64,000 bases of DNA from Trissonchulus latispiculum (GCA_030248195.1 JASAND010004299.1:1-64000), one strand, 5' to 3'; positions 1-12,667 are shown, counted from the stretch's first letter. Notes: generated by a model not told the origin, from the sequence alone. A program made the numbers and translations.

Positions 1-507
1 TTTGACAATTGTTTCGACGAAACTAGCTATAATCCTTCTTTTTCTGTCGAAAGCAGTTGCTAGGAGGGAAACTTATATATGACGTATGAAAATGTATTTC
101 CTATTTTTTAATAACAGTTACTTATTCTTTACTGCAGAATTCATGTTTTCATTTTTAAAATTTAGTTTTCACAGTTTTCGAGATTGTAAGATACATAACT
201 ACTTGTATTAAGATTTTAGTGTTTGTGTTCCATCCATCTTGTTCCGTTTTTTGTGGCCGCTACTGAATACAATGCCAAATAGGGGCTTTTATGTGGCATT
301 CTGTATAAAAAACGGGAAAACTCCACGCCAACAGTATTGGTTGACTTAACATCTTAGGCCCTATTTGTTTAAAAATTAAAATACTTTAACTGGGCGGATT
401 AAACTTGACTTAACTTAGACTTAAATTAAACTCAGCCGGATTGAAATCTTAGTCTTTAATGCCGGATTGAACTGATTAAAATTAACTCGTTTAATCCGCG
501 GATTAAA

Positions 508-575
508 TGATAGAGCGCTCGAAGCGTTATTGCGCAAGTCATGGGTTCGAATCCTGCCGGAGGCCTGAATTTTTC
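508..575 (+). repeat. tRNA-derived SINE fragment
   Basis: The stretch has a D-arm remnant (atagagcgctcg), about 25 bases of linker and a canonical B box (ggttcgaatcc, 544-554), followed by gccggaggcctgaattttt. That arrangement is typical of tRNA-headed SINEs in invertebrates. The 5' half of the D arm is missing, so it is a relic rather than a tRNA gene. The 350-505 stretch before it is full of TTAATCCG-like repeats and starts with a TTA-GGCCC motif that could be one end of another mobile element. Confidence 0.4.
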
Positions 576-748
576 GGTTTCGCGGGTGTTAGAGTGACAA
601 TTAAATTTCTTTAATCAACCAAATGTGAAATAATTAGCAGTGTGCCAAACGTACCATCAGTTTTACATTTATGCTATTATCGAATATATATGACTATATA
701 ACTACTATATAACCAGTTTGCAATTATTTTGAATTTGAATTTTTGCAG

Positions 749-1015
749 AATTCTCGGGCGCGACAGAAAAAGTACCAGGGTCAGAAAGTGCGACAAGGAG
801 GAGGACCTCGAAGCTCTTCGGGTTTGGAGGATGCTTCCTTAGACGGTTCTCTGAGCGGGGAAGAATCCTATGTGGACCTTCATGAGTCTATACCGCCCAA
901 TCCCATCGACGTTGCGCCCCATTCCTGTGTTGATAGTCCCAGTCTTTCTGGCCCCCCGGATCCCACCGACCCCTCAAATATGGCCCCAATTGCGTCCCTG
1001 ATGTACGACTGCTAG
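749..1015 (+). CDS. Terminal coding exon of an unrecognised gene
   Basis: An open frame of 88 codons follows a good splice acceptor (T-rich tract ending in ttttgcag at 748) and ends with TAG at 1013-1015. It is phase 0 if the frame is read as N-S-R-A-R-Q-K-K. The translation starts basic and glutamine-rich (residues 1-16), then becomes Ser/Pro/Asp-rich with a tyrosine in an acidic setting (EESYVDLHES) that resembles a phosphotyrosine docking site, and ends SLMYDC. Two AATAAA signals follow at 1126 and 1188, which fits a 3' terminal exon. I do not recognise the family. It could be the cytoplasmic tail of a receptor or an adaptor, but nothing proves this. The upstream exons lie outside the window or within unrecognised sequence before 740. 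Confidence 0.5.
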   Translation, partial: NSRARQKKYQGQKVRQGGGPRSSSGLEDASLDGSLSGEESYVDLHESIPPNPIDVAPHSCVDSPSLSGPPDPTDPSNMAPIASLMYDC

Positions 1016-1125
1016 TCTTCTTTTTCCTTTTGATAGTCATTTTTTACGGATCTATGGTAGTGTATGACTTTTTCATTTCATCTAGTCAAGTTTGTGGTAC
1101 GGACAGAAGCAAAACGTTAAAGCCA

Positions 1126-1193
1126 AATAAAACTCGTTTTACATATTATATTGTTGCAATGCTCTTTATGATTGTTGCAATGTGTATAATAAA
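1126..1193 (+). promoter_or_regulatory. Two poly(A) signals
   Basis: AATAAA occurs at 1126-1131 and again at 1188-1193, 111 and 173 bases after the stop codon of the exon ending at 1015. The second is followed by T-rich sequence. They would define the 3' end of that gene. Confidence 0.45.
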
Positions 1194-1199
1194 CTCATA

Positions 1200-1490
1200 T
1201 TAGATTATATTTGCATCCTTTTAGATTTTTTTACAGCCACCTCACCCCAGTCGGTGCTCCGGTTAGGGGTAGTGCCAGCTTAGAACGTATGCTTTTTTGT
1301 AGGGAAGGGGATGCTGACACTGAATAATTGCCATAGCAATTACCCGAGGTGTTCTACAAGGCAATCAGTACGCCCATTGCGTCCACCGTAATGGAGGTGC
1401 TGTGGTAGCTCCACCAGACAGGCGGCCACCCCTTGACAATCTCGGTAAATTGCCCAGGAGGGATTTTTGAAATAGGGTGGCTAGAGCTTA
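1200..1490. other. No recognisable feature
   Basis: The stretch lies between the terminal exon's poly(A) signals and the first dispersed repeat. It is mixed-composition sequence with no ORF, tRNA or terminal repeat that I can support. Confidence 0.3.
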
Positions 1491-1499
1491 TTTTTTGTT

Positions 1500-2505
1500 G
1501 AAGCTCTAGACTTTACATGATCCTCCACGATCCTATAGGCTTCAATTCTTTGTGAAAGTAGATGAAACTTTCCAAATATGCTATTTTGATGCTCTTTCAC
1601 ATTCTGGGATCAGTTCCACATTTTTAGGTGCAAAGATTAAAAATTTTTGGTTTTTATCGTTATTCTCTCAGTACATAGTCGAGAGACCGAATTGGTTGAT
1701 GTGGCTGGAAAGAGGGCACAGAAATGAACATTTTTGCTTTTACAACATTTGAATATCTCTATTGGTTAAGTCAGTATAAGCAAAAAACGATTTTTGGGGT
1801 CAAATCGGCCATTTTCGAGGAAATCAGTTTTTTCAAAATTACTGCCAAATCGTACGGACAATTTTCGTTTATTTCTACTCAATCGATACGCGGTCTAATT
1901 GCCCATTTTATCAATACCTATTAGCTGGGATTCGTTGCTTTAAGCTAGAGATTTGGCCGAAAAACCATTTTGGCAAAACTGCTATTATTTTGGTTTGAAC
2001 ATCGATTTCTCAAAAACTACCTAATGGATTTACGTGATTTTTGGCTGAATGAAAGTTCGTACTATATTGGGGAGGGCATTTTTCTTGGTTTGAGCTAAAA
2101 CATCTCCAGTTGCGAGAAAACTGAATACAAAGTTGCGAAATTTCGAGTCACCGCACATTTGCCGGATTTTCTGGAGTAATGAGGCTTGTTGAGCCAAATC
2201 CAAAAAATGTCCCTAGGCCTATATGTCCTTCATATTATGGCACAAGAAAAAATTTTGGCCGATTCTACAGCTCTGAGAAATCGATGTTCACAAATTTTTG
2301 GTCCATATTCAGCCTGTCAGATGTCAGTGTGTCAGAAAATTTTTGCTAGTTTTGTGCTAATTTTGTTAGTTTCGTAAGCTCATGTGAATGTCCTGCTTAT
2401 AAGCTTCAAAACGATGTATAATGTTCTTTCCAACTCCCAAAATTTTGAAAGCTATAGCATTTCAAAGAAGCACCACAAAAGCACTGCACAATAGGATCCA
2501 TCACC
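1500..2505 (+). mobile_element. Dispersed TTAA-type repeat, copy A
   Basis: About 1 kb is collinear with the element at 43,737-44,760. Shared blocks include the gctggaaagag region near 1704, the cattttcgaggaaatca block near 1810 and the gcacaagaaaaaattttgg region near 2240. The right end reads ccatcacc followed by TTAA at 2506-2509, matching the right end of copy B. The left end is eroded, so 1500 is approximate. No coding capacity is visible. It is probably a non-autonomous DNA transposon that targets TTAA. Confidence 0.6.
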
Positions 2506-2519
2506 TTAAAAGGATTAAG

Positions 2520-5184
2520 TCAGTGTAGCGTGTAGGCTTAAAGATTAGGTTAAGCCAGTAGCGGTGTTCAAAGTTTTAGAGAGTCCATAGTAGTATTATT
2601 TTAATAGTAGTTTTTGGGCGATTTTCTTACGAATTTGTTTCCCCACTTCCTTCCCGCCTTGGCTCCGAACGGAGTTGTTTGTTAATCCGTAAATACCTTG
2701 ATATTTCTAAATTACCAACTTTGACTAAGGGTATAGGTCTTTTCACCGTTGGTAAGTGCCTGCAAAACGGGTTGCAAAATGGAATTAGCGTAAATTAACA
2801 CAACTTCTGCCGTTGTCAACTAAAGATTCAACTGGAAACGTTTCTGATTAGATATTGCTAAAATAGATTTTTGAGATAGAGTAAGATATAGAAAGGGAAA
2901 AGAGGCCTGGAGGCGATTCGAGAGAAAAGTTAATAACAAGCTCAGAACCTGACTGACTTTTGTGTAATCGGCTTTCTCCTCGGCTTACTGACACTTTTTC
3001 GTTCTTCTTGTCTATATAATATTTGAGTGTGTACAGAATAAGGCAGTTACCCTGCTTAATTACGATGCTACATTATTGCGTCTAATAGCGTTAAAATAAG
3101 TTTGATTCGCATATTGAACACTGTGTAAACGCTACTCTTCTCTAAAATCCTTTAGGTATGATATGAGAATGTGAGATGTGAGGTGTGATGTGAGGTTAAA
3201 TATGAGACATGTTTTTAGAAAACTTACAGTTAATTCTGTTATGTAGAACTGGAAATAATGTACTTGACCAGTTGTCAGAAGCTGATTCTTGCCCCAGCTT
3301 GTAGCCAATCAGATTCAGCTTACAAGCGGATTTTAGAAGGCTACTGATTAAAATTGTAATTATATACGTAGGTAGGTTGTAGCTGGAGGCACTAGCGTCG
3401 CCAGACAAAAGTTTCGGAGGGGGGCAAGCCAAAAGTTTTCAGAAATTTGTGTTGAAACGGAACCTTGTGGAAGCCGATCAAGTAAAAGCTGGTATTCTTG
3501 AAGCATTTTCGTGTTAAATTAGCGCCGCCGGCGAAATTTTTTTGGAAATGTTTACCCGAATTCCTATTTTTTACTAAATTTTTTTCTTTCGCCTCCGATT
3601 TCGGGGAGAGGGGAGTGCCCCCGTCGTCCCCCCCCCTGGCTACGCGCATGGCTGAAGGTATATACCGTTTACTCAACATCATAGAGGAATTATGCTTTGG
3701 TCCAGTAGCATTCAACTGTTTTAAACGTTTTGCATTATTTACCAGATAAAGCCGGTTTTTGTTGAAATGTAATTTGAACTTGCGAAGAAAGTTCAGAAGA
3801 AAGATTTACTTTCCATCTCGCCCCATCTGCGCTAGAACCATTAACGTGCAGAAGCTCTGCCAACTGAGTCACTGGTGCATCAGTGGTTAGAACTTAAACC
3901 GTGATTCGAATCCAATGTGTGCAACATTCAGCGCACAAGTGCTGTGCAGATTTAAAGTATAGCGAGGTCCAAATCTCAAGACTCCAATTACATCGGTGGC
4001 GTCACTGCAGAAACATTATTAGTACTAAATTATTCGTGAGAATAAACTATGTAGCAACTAACCAACCATAGCATATTCAATAAAACCACTAGAATCAGCT
4101 AATCATCTACAACATTTTCCTAGTATAATGGTACAGAGCAGACGGGGTTCGAGACTGTAAAAAAGCTTATAAATCTTTCTTCGCTTCATCTTTATGAAAG
4201 TCAATCTTTTCTTGTTTGTCACTCAATCAAAGCATGAAAACATGTTTCAAATTGCATTAATTTCAAGATAACTATGTATATACCTGTAGCAGGCTAACAC
4301 AACGTTAAGCTCCCCCACCTGTTTTTAGGAAAGGTAGACGCTCGTCCGCCGTTTTTGTGACTCCATGAACGGCAGGAAAGTGCATCTCAAACTGTTTCTG
4401 TTTTTATGTAATATTAGGTAAGTTAAAGTTTGCCCAGAAATTGTGAGGACAGAGAACTACTAAGGCCAGAAGGAATATTCTAGAGGGGAGGAGGAGTTAG
4501 TTGAAATTAATTCGAGACCTGCACGACAGAGGAGGTCTTGTCTTTGGCTAATTCTTTGAGGGATGGTAATTTGTTAAATTCTCTGAATTATTGATAGAAA
4601 ATACAGAAATATCATAGCAGTATCACTTTGAACATGAAAGCGTTATAGGATCCCATCTAATTACTGCTGACATAAAATAGCTGTCATACATTTAGATATA
4701 CTCATTTAGGAGTTCTTTACACAGACATTTTGTTGGACAACTTTGATGGAGGTCTCGCTGTTGTGCCTCCCTTATTGCCGTTTTCTTACCAATTTTGCTG
4801 AGGCAGAAACCTTTTTGATGAATATCGGTCCCTTTTGAGTTTACGTGCCCTTTTGCGTATTTCTTATACAGTATATAGGGCTTTTAACCTTCGTGGCTTG
4901 TGGTTTCTTTGATGTTTTGAGATGATTTAACGATGCGATACTAAGGCAGACGCACACCACACCTTTCGCAAAACTTATCCGATTTATTTCAAATTTGGTA
5001 TGGGTACATTTAAACACGGTTTGTCGATGTGTAGCAAAATTTTAAAATTATAAAAAATTTAAATTTTTATGTTGTCCAAGATGGGGGAGCAATGGGAACC
5101 AAAAATATTTTGTCTCCGATTTCGCTGAAAAGTTGCATATCACGGTTTTTCTGAGTAGCTGAACAGGAATCTGAACATCGTTTT
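2520..5184. other. Gene-free AT-rich sequence with repeat scraps
   Basis: No supported gene is present. Near 3,394-3,655 a G-rich left edge and a C-rich right edge (gtcgccag / ctggctacgcgc) hint at a decayed hAT-like element, without clear duplications. Around 3,885-3,925 a tRNA-like B box (gattcgaatcc) suggests another SINE scrap. Confidence 0.3.
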
Positions 5185-5271
5185 TCGATCCAGCTTTTCA
5201 TTAGATACATATAAGCTTAAAGGTTAAGCTTAGAACTTTTCTTATTTCGAGCTAACGAAAAGCTGGATCGA
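5185..5271. repeat. 15-bp perfect inverted repeat
   Basis: The arm at 5185-5199 (tcgatccagcttttc) is the exact reverse complement of 5257-5271, with 57 bases between. The loop holds a smaller pair (aagctta / taagctt). It could be a transposon end or an RNA hairpin. No function is shown. Confidence 0.5.
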
Positions 5272-5462
5272 GACGGCTTTAGGATTCGATACTTCGATTT
5301 AACTTCAATATTGCTTTAGTCTCAGGCGTACTCAAGGTATAGAGATATAATAAAGGTGACATAAGGTATAATTAAGTCATATAGTAAGTTTACATTTAAG
5401 TTTGCGACAATTGCTAAGGCACTGAAGGTCCACATAACACTGTGTGTAGGGCTAGTTACTTA

Positions 5463-5631
5463 GGGCCTTTTCAAGAAAGAGTAGAGTAGAGTAGAGTAGA
5501 GTAGAGTAGAGTTGAAATTAACCATTCTGACTCGTTATAACTCCACACAAGCTTGAGTTTATCTCTTCTAACTCTTTCATGAAAGGATCGAGTTTGTTTT
5601 AACTCTGCACTACCCTTGCTTGAAAAGGCCC
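5463..5631. mobile_element. 169-bp MITE with TTA duplication
   Basis: The element starts gggccttttcaag and ends with its reverse complement. It is flanked on both sides by TTA (5460-5462 and 5632-5634), the target duplication typical of PIF/Harbinger elements. Inside are six or so copies of AGAGT (about 5480-5511) and a partly inverse right half. It has no coding capacity. Confidence 0.7.
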
Positions 5632-6064
5632 TTAGAGTTTACCTGCTGTCTTTTTAGGATTTGGTTAGCAATATTTTCAAAATGTCCAGCGCTACTCGTG
5701 GTTTTCAATGAAAACTTTTCATGTCGGCACGGTTTACGAAGTGGGAAAAAACGTAATCAGACATAGGATCTTGTTGCAGTTATTGTTCAATCAAGTTTTT
5801 TGGTATTTTGGTATATATGTTGGTTTCGGATTGCTTACGATTTTGCTTTGATCTTGCGAGTAGGTTACATGACCCAAAATTTCGTGACTACACTACACTT
5901 ATTCGTTTCTCCAGATGAAGTCCCATATAAAAATGTCTAGTCTGTTGCTGAGCGGTTATATATTATATATACTTTAGGATACTTGAGGTTCTTTAGTTTA
6001 ATATCATGTCAAGAAAGATACTTGTCTGGTTGTATTGGTTTTCCGGTTGACCGGTTGGTTTTGT

Positions 6065-6481
6065 CAAGAGTACATAATACATAAGAGTATGACAAGCGTC
6101 ATACGCTATATATTATGAGCTCGCTACATCCTCTGCACGCTATCGGCTGAGCCCCCCCATAAATCAGACCACCCTTGACCCCGCCCCTATACATGTACTG
6201 GGTCCAAACGGGGGGTCGGGTTCTATGTTAGTATACTTACATGTTAAACTTGACGGGGCCCCAATTTGTGTATGGGGTTTAAGCTTGTATGATTTACACA
6301 TCCCTACAAAATATACAAGCACGAGCCCGATCCCCCGTTTGGACCCCGTACATGTATAGGGGCGGGGTGAGGGGGGTCTGATTTATGGGGAGGGGTCAGC
6401 CGATAGGGCGCATCGGATGTAGCGAGCTCATAATACATAGAGTATGCCAGCTGTCATACTCTTATGTATTATGTACTCTTG
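6065..6481. mobile_element. Palindromic MITE, CAAGAGTAC family, copy 1
   Basis: The element is 417 bp, beginning caagagtac and ending gtactcttg. The two halves are reverse complements over roughly 200 bases each, including G-rich/C-rich stretches near 6150 and 6370, so it is a foldback element. Flanks gttttgt (6058-6064) and gttttat (6482-6488) look like a 7-bp target duplication with one change. Related copies are at 17,277, 17,625 and 57,294. Confidence 0.7.
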
Positions 6482-6489
6482 GTTTTATT

Positions 6490-9253
6490 TAGGAGAAAAG
6501 GACGCTTCTAGTTTCATGATCATGGTCATTCTGCGTATGTTCAAAATGACTTACTAACACTAGGATCTACTGTTCACTAATGAGTCAAACAGTATTTCTT
6601 ATTCTCTGAATCTTTGGAGATTTGGAGATTGGACTAGTGTAAATTTCTTTCTAAATCTGTATAATTAAAAATTTTCTGAATTCAAACTTTATACTAGGAC
6701 GAAAGGAGAGAAGACATTTTGTAGGGGAAACTAACAATGGGACAGAGGTTTGGGTTTCACTTTACCCTTTCTTGCCTTCACCCTGTCCAAATGGATTTGT
6801 TTGTCCTGAATTAGGGCTGACTTCCTGGCTGCATTAGGCGAGGACTGAGGTTGGAGAAAATTTGTTGCTCTAGACTCCAGAATTTTACCCCACTCCAATA
6901 CTGGGAAAGAAAATTTGCACTCCAATCAAATAAAGCATTAAGCTCTATCTTTAGGTAAACTTCGATAACAGCATTTCAAAGTTTCTGGAGAGGTCCTTAC
7001 TTGTCGTAAATTTCTGTCTCTCTTGGTTTACAGTTACTAAAATGAATTCTTTACAGATTGGTCAATCTTCAACTTCTTCATTACTCCGACAGCTCTGCCA
7101 AATCCAGCCTACCAAAAACTGCTAATAAGATGAATAGATATGGTTTGGAATTAGTGTAGGCCGGATAGCACTCCTATTCCGTGTTAATAATTTAGGATTG
7201 TCTCATTAATCGTCATTCTAATAATTTGGCATGGTTGAGTGAGACTCTTATTCTTAGACTTATTATTCCAAAACAATGCTTCTATCAGTTGTTCATTCTT
7301 TTGGAATGGAGAAGAGGGAACCAGCAGCGAATTACATCCATTTCTCCAAACAGGTTTGAGTGGGCAAAAGTGTCGACTGAATACTGCCATAAATAGATGG
7401 GTCGCCAACACCCACCCACCACCCTTGCGAATCGGGATGCTCGCTTAATGTGGTCGGAGCAGGGCTACGCAAACATAGAAAAATTATGTACTCTTGCTTT
7501 CTATGCTACTCCCACTCAGTAGTACCTGAACTAGCTTTCCTAGTATTCACCATAACGTATTTCCTACCTCTCCTCAAAGACAGGTACAGACATACATTTT
7601 TGTTTTATTTCGGACTGACTCTGGACTAAGCTGAAAGTGGATACCACTAATTACAAAGCTTTCTGAAGTTTCATCCATCTAAATTTACTGATTACAATTA
7701 GAAAATCACAAACATAAACACAAAACAAGTGAAGATTATTAAGTTTCTGTCAGCAGGTTTCGAAACTATATCTCATTTTACTATATGTCGAAGCAATGGC
7801 TAGTAAAGTTTGCCTAGTGTTAAATCTGGAGTAATTTGACAAACTCAAATCTTAATGCTGTATCCATGACGCATGAATATTTATTTTTTTGGAAGGTGCT
7901 GCATCACGAATAGTATATATTTCTAGTGCCTGTTATTAGCGTTTTTTCAACCTTTTGCATTCCTCGATGCTTTGAGCTTTTAGGTTAGCACACACACAGC
8001 GCAGAAATTGTGTGAAAAGTATACTGCATAATGTCGCAAAATGTGTTCAGGAAAGATTGAAGTCAGAAGATAAAATTGGATATCAACCATTTCATAGTCA
8101 TATGGTTAACATTTAATTTACACTTAAGCTAGAGTCTTAAAGATAATTATTCAAAGTCATCGAAAGTGGAAGCATCAATTTCTTTTCTGGATCTAAAGAG
8201 CAGATTCTTAAGCATCAGTCAATGTCAAGCTGTGGCCCGAAATTGAATCAAAAGGTCAATGTATATCTACATGCTTTTCTTTACTTTTATCTGTTTGAAA
8301 ATCTTCTGAGTTATGTGTTGAATTGTGTGCAATAACGAGCTGTAAGACTACAACAAAGCAAACTGTAGTGTAATGATGCTAAAGTTAGGTAAAATAATTT
8401 GTATCGAGGTGTCCAGCACTAATTGTGCACTCATTGAGTAATGCGAAATGATGGCCCTCTATAAGAGCCTCTCACACACCCCTTCTACGGATGTGGTCAT
8501 TGTAAACGAATTCTGTAACTGTTCAAAGTGGCACTCCTGTCCCGGTGTGAAGTTAGCACCGACAGGAAAGATATAAATAAATTCTATGCGAGCTGCTTCT
8601 GCTAAGCCTAAGTGAATTAATATTATATTTTGACAAACGTTCAATGATTTTGTATCACTTCTGTCTAAATTCATAGGTCTGGCTAGCTAATATTTGATGT
8701 CTGCCATATTGGGTAGTTCGGGTTCAGTTGTAGTGGGATCGGCGTATGAGTAAGTCGGGTGAAGCTTTTGGGGGAAAGATATTTTTGGTATTTTGGGTAG
8801 GTTTTGTGCTCTGGCGGCGATTGCCGAAATTCTAATATTTGCTCTGTTTTTATCCAAGTTTATGTGGTTTCTCAAGTTTGTATTTTGAACTAATTTGTCA
8901 TCAAGTTTTGTTGAAATTACAATAAACCGTTGTAACCGTTTCGTCGGGTTTTAGTTGGTCAGGACCGAACAGTTCTCCAGCATCGCACACCGCTGTTGTT
9001 CACCTGTAGTTTTTGGATCTTAAACTTAGTGCATCAAAGTCAGACAACAACATTTTACTAAGATTCGTATAGTCAAAGTTCTCACCGGATATACGGCTGT
9101 ATATGCCGAGAGGAGCACCGGCCTCTCGATGGCTCCCTCCCTAGATGGCCATACCTACAAGATCTCTAAAATGATCCCCGCAAAAACTTCGAAAGCCTAT
9201 CCTCGAAATAGAACTGTAAGGGAAGTAGGCATAGGAAAAATTGATAAGCCTGA
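6490..9253. other. No supported gene
   Basis: Only short, overlapping frames occur on both strands, with no splice-supported exon, no family motif and no terminal repeats that I can see. Confidence 0.3.
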
Positions 9254-9261
9254 TATGGGAG

Positions 9262-10347
9262 CAGTGTTTTTTTTGCTCAAAAAAGTGCGCAATGACCCAC
9301 TTTTTTTCTGAAATTAGCAAAAAATTTTGGGCTTGTGCGCACGCGTGCGCACTTTCTCTAGCGTAACAAAGATAAAATTACTGAAAATTAGTTGTTCTAA
9401 GTGCTCAGAAAAATTGCTTCTGGCTCTCAATTTCACAAAAATCTCTTGTTTTTTCCTGGGGGCTCCGCCCCCAGACCCCCGTACTTACTTTTATACAGCT
9501 GCTATAAGCTAAGTTGTGACCTAACATTCACTAAACATGCTAACATTAATATACAAACACCCGTGGCCTAATGTATGAGCTAATCTAGCTTGTGTATATT
9601 TTGGTGCAACTCGCATTGCTCATGTTATGACATAATTTTAATGTTTGTTTGGCAGTTTTTGGAGACGTTTACACACGTTAATATAATACAGAACAAACTT
9701 TCACAGGAGGTTTTGTGTTTGTCAGCTAGGATTATGCTTTCTATCAGTGCTTTCTTACCCGCCGACGCTTCGAAAAAGCATTTAAAAATAGATATACCCC
9801 TGGCTGAGTCCTGAAAATTCAAGTTCATGGAAAAGTCAAAGATCGGAACCTTGAATCATTTTCTGAAACTACGTAAGTTTGAATGAAATTTCAAACCCGC
9901 ATTTATTTTTGTTTTCATTAAAAGCAGTGAGGAATCTTGAAATGAAGATAACTTAAAAATTGCCAATAGCTTTCATCATTTCGCTAAATACGTACTTATA
10001 CAGAAAACAGATTTACTTCAACAAATAAAACTTTTGAGAGTTATGATAGGGAAATGTTTGCTACGTATTTTTGAAATCTATTGCTTCTGGGGGCTCAGCC
10101 TTCAGACCCCCCGTTCCGAAGAAGGTTGGGTTTCCTAATCCACATTAAGTTCTGGCATCTTATATATAACCTGCTGCAGCTCTGAAGGTTGTAGTAAAGT
10201 CAGGTAATTACTAATAAATACAAAACAGCAATTTTACGCGAAATTATAGCTTTTTTCCTGCTATGCGCACTTTTTTAGCAATTTGCGCAAAAAATTTTGA
10301 GGCAGTGCGCAGAAGAGCGCAAAAGTGTCCGAGCAAAAAAAACACTG
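9262..10347. mobile_element. hAT-type non-autonomous transposon (1,086 bp)
   Basis: Both ends carry the 17-bp inverted repeat cagtgttttttttgctc. An exact 8-bp target duplication, tatgggag, lies at 9254-9261 and 10348-10355. CAG-start ends plus an 8-bp duplication are hallmarks of hAT elements. Subterminal GTGCGC-rich segments near both ends (9288-9353 and 10262-10322) are also inverted with respect to each other and could be transposase binding sites. No transposase frame exists, so it would depend on an enzyme encoded elsewhere. Confidence 0.85.
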
Positions 10348-10360
10348 TATGGGAGTACAG

Positions 10361-10640
10361 CTGATGGCCCGGTGGTGTAGTGTTTACTGTTTAGTACGTT
10401 TGTCCCGGGATCAGAAGGGCCGTGGTTTGAATCGGACCCGGCAGGGCCAATTCTTACCTTCAGTGGTGAGTGAAAAGCTGAACCTCCCTCTTCCATTCTC
10501 TCCCCTAGGTTCTGGTTTCGTGGGTACAAGTGTGCCTGACGCCTCCCGTTCGGGCTGGTCCACAATTTTCTCTTGGTCCACCAGCCTGGTAGAAGCACTA
10601 CAGAACGTAGCAAATACCGATGAATTTTATTGAGAACGTG
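10361..10640 (+). repeat. tRNA-derived SINE
   Basis: It begins with a tRNA-like head: an A-box-like ggtggtgtagtgtttac near 10371 and a B-box-like ggtttgaatcgg near 10423, closing with ggcagggcc, which pairs with the starting ggcccgg. An unrelated body follows. It sits 6 bases after the hAT target duplication. The A-T rich edge near 10,620-10,640 may be the 3' tail. The SINE family is not identified. Confidence 0.55.
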
Positions 10641-11072
10641 ACATGACCAATGAGAAGGTCTCTGTTTGAGAGACTAAAATCGGTCAGTAATCTGTGGCGG
10701 CCCTGCCAAAGGGTAGAAATTTTTTGTGTGAAGGAGGGTCTTTAGGATATCATGTATGCAAAAGAACTGCTGTGTTTTGGTTTCGTATTCAAATACTGTT
10801 CAGGTCTAGCAGCTATCCATGGGGCTTGAAGGCATTTTGATGGAACTGGGCCCTGGTATCACTAAACGCCCAGCAGCAGGCTCTTCTACAAAAACACAAG
10901 AGTTTTGCACAGGGCTGACATTTGGCAAGTGTGAGGACTCCTGCAAAGGTATATACATAGGTGTCGCCCGGATCCCTGTGGTGCCTTGCACAGGGGACCA
11001 AGTGGGAGTCCCCCTCAATGGTCCGAAATCGCACTTTTAAAAGTGGTCAGATTTGGCATCCAATGAAAACCC
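10641..11072. other. No supported gene
   Basis: Two overlapping frames of about 70 codons lie on opposite strands here, with no family resemblance and no splice or polyadenylation context. Confidence 0.3.
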
Positions 11073-11075
11073 TTA

Positions 11076-11904
11076 AGGCCAGTTTACACCACCAAACTTT
11101 CGCCAAACCAATCCTTGACCAAACTCAAGTTTGACAAAAGTTTGGTGGAAGTTTGATGGTGTAAACATACACCAAACGTCCACCAAACTTCCCAACTAAG
11201 TTTGGCCACATAGCAAATTTCACCAAACGTTTGGTGAAACTGACCAATAAGAATCCACCAAAAAGTCACATGCCTGTGTCTGTGCTATGTATATATACAC
11301 TTGCACAGATATTCTTAATGCATTTGTTTCCGCCCTTCGTCACCTTTTTTGTTTTGTACTATTTATTTGTGTTGTTTCCGAAGGATTTAAAAAGACGGTT
11401 TCCAGTCTTCAGAATTAAAGTACGTAATGCATTGGAAAGCAGTATTGGAAATATTAAATGGAAAATTGAATAAGAACTATTAAAAATTATAAATTATTTA
11501 TTGTACTAAAATTTTGCTAGGACCAAGTTTATATTTTGCCACTTGACTGTCACTTTTACCAGTCAATAGAACCAATGTTAATTAAACCTTTTAATGTTCC
11601 AGTCGCTTAATACAATTTGCTTCAAAATTACCAGAAAAACATCTGTGAATGGGGAAGCCTCTAAACTCGGCCACCTATGAAAGAACCATTTTAATATCGA
11701 CAATCTGGAAGAAACTGTTTAAATAAGTTTAAGTTGGCGCTCATATTCTCTTCAATTTCATTGGTTCCCTCCCAAAGTTTGGTGAATGTTTGGAGGAAGT
11801 TTGATCAAACGAAGTGTAAACACAAAGTTTGCCAAACTTTTTGCAACAAACTTGAGTTTGGCCAAGGTTTGGTTTGGCGAAAGTTTGGTGGTGTAAACTG
11901 GCCT
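11076..11904. mobile_element. PIF/Harbinger-like MITE, first of an abutting pair
   Basis: The element is 829 bp with long inverted ends (aggccagtttacaccaccaa and its complement). The arms of 70 or more bases are packed with short CAAACTT/AAGTTTG subrepeats. It is flanked by TTA at 11073-11075 and 11905-11907, the latter shared with the next element. It has no transposase. Confidence 0.75.
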
Positions 11905-11907
11905 TTA

Positions 11908-12667
11908 AGGCCGTTTCACACGATCAAAGTTTGGTCAAAGTTTTCTTTGTCAAAAAACTTTGAGTCAAAGTTTAAGCGTCAAAGTCTTGCTTTCACACGT
12001 TCAAACATTTGGCGCCAAACTTTGACGGACAGTTACTTCAAAATTACATTGTTTTGCTTGCACTATTGTTGCAATTGTTTTCTAATAAAACACGATTTGA
12101 TTAGCTCTTCGAAATAGAAATGTATTTTTCTGACACGATTTTAAATCTAATTTCAAATTGATTATTCTGTTCAGTCTGTAATTTTCTAAGCTAACGAGCA
12201 ACCATGCCTGCAAAAGTAGTACACGTAACTCTGTTCATTTTCACATACCTGCTGCCCGATTTGTATTTTTAACCAGAGGACCTCTTCCGATTGTTGGCTT
12301 TCTTTCTAAAATTTTTCATGATGGACCCTCTTAACAAACTTTGTGCAGCGAATTTTGCAGATCGTCGACGTCTCGTTTGTGGAATTTTGGGTGATGGACA
12401 AGAAGCAGTGTTATTTATACTACAATAAAAACACAGAAAGTAAACAATACACTGAAATTCTTCTGGGTTATTCCTGCATTCTGATTGGCTATTTGATCAA
12501 ATTTCTTTGATGGAGTCGCTCTTCAAATAAGCGAACTTTGATGGTTTCATCAAAGTTTGATGCCCACTTTGACGGGGTTTCACACCATCAAATTTCCATC
12601 AAAGTCCTGGTTCGTCAAAGTTTGACAAAGAAAACTTTGATCAAACTTTGATCGTGTGAAACGGCCT
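11908..12667. mobile_element. PIF/Harbinger-like MITE, second of the pair
   Basis: The element is 760 bp, with ends aggccgtttcacacgatcaa and its complement. The subterminal zones are dense in TCAAAGTTTG-type repeats. TTA flanks lie at 11905-11907 and 12668-12670. Its ends parallel those of its neighbour (GGCC, GTTT, ACAC) but the internal sequence differs, so it is a distinct relative. Confidence 0.75.

Noticed and set aside
3394..3655. Possible hAT-like element with gtcgccag and ctggctacgcgc edges
   Set aside because: Ends match poorly and no 8-bp duplication could be found.
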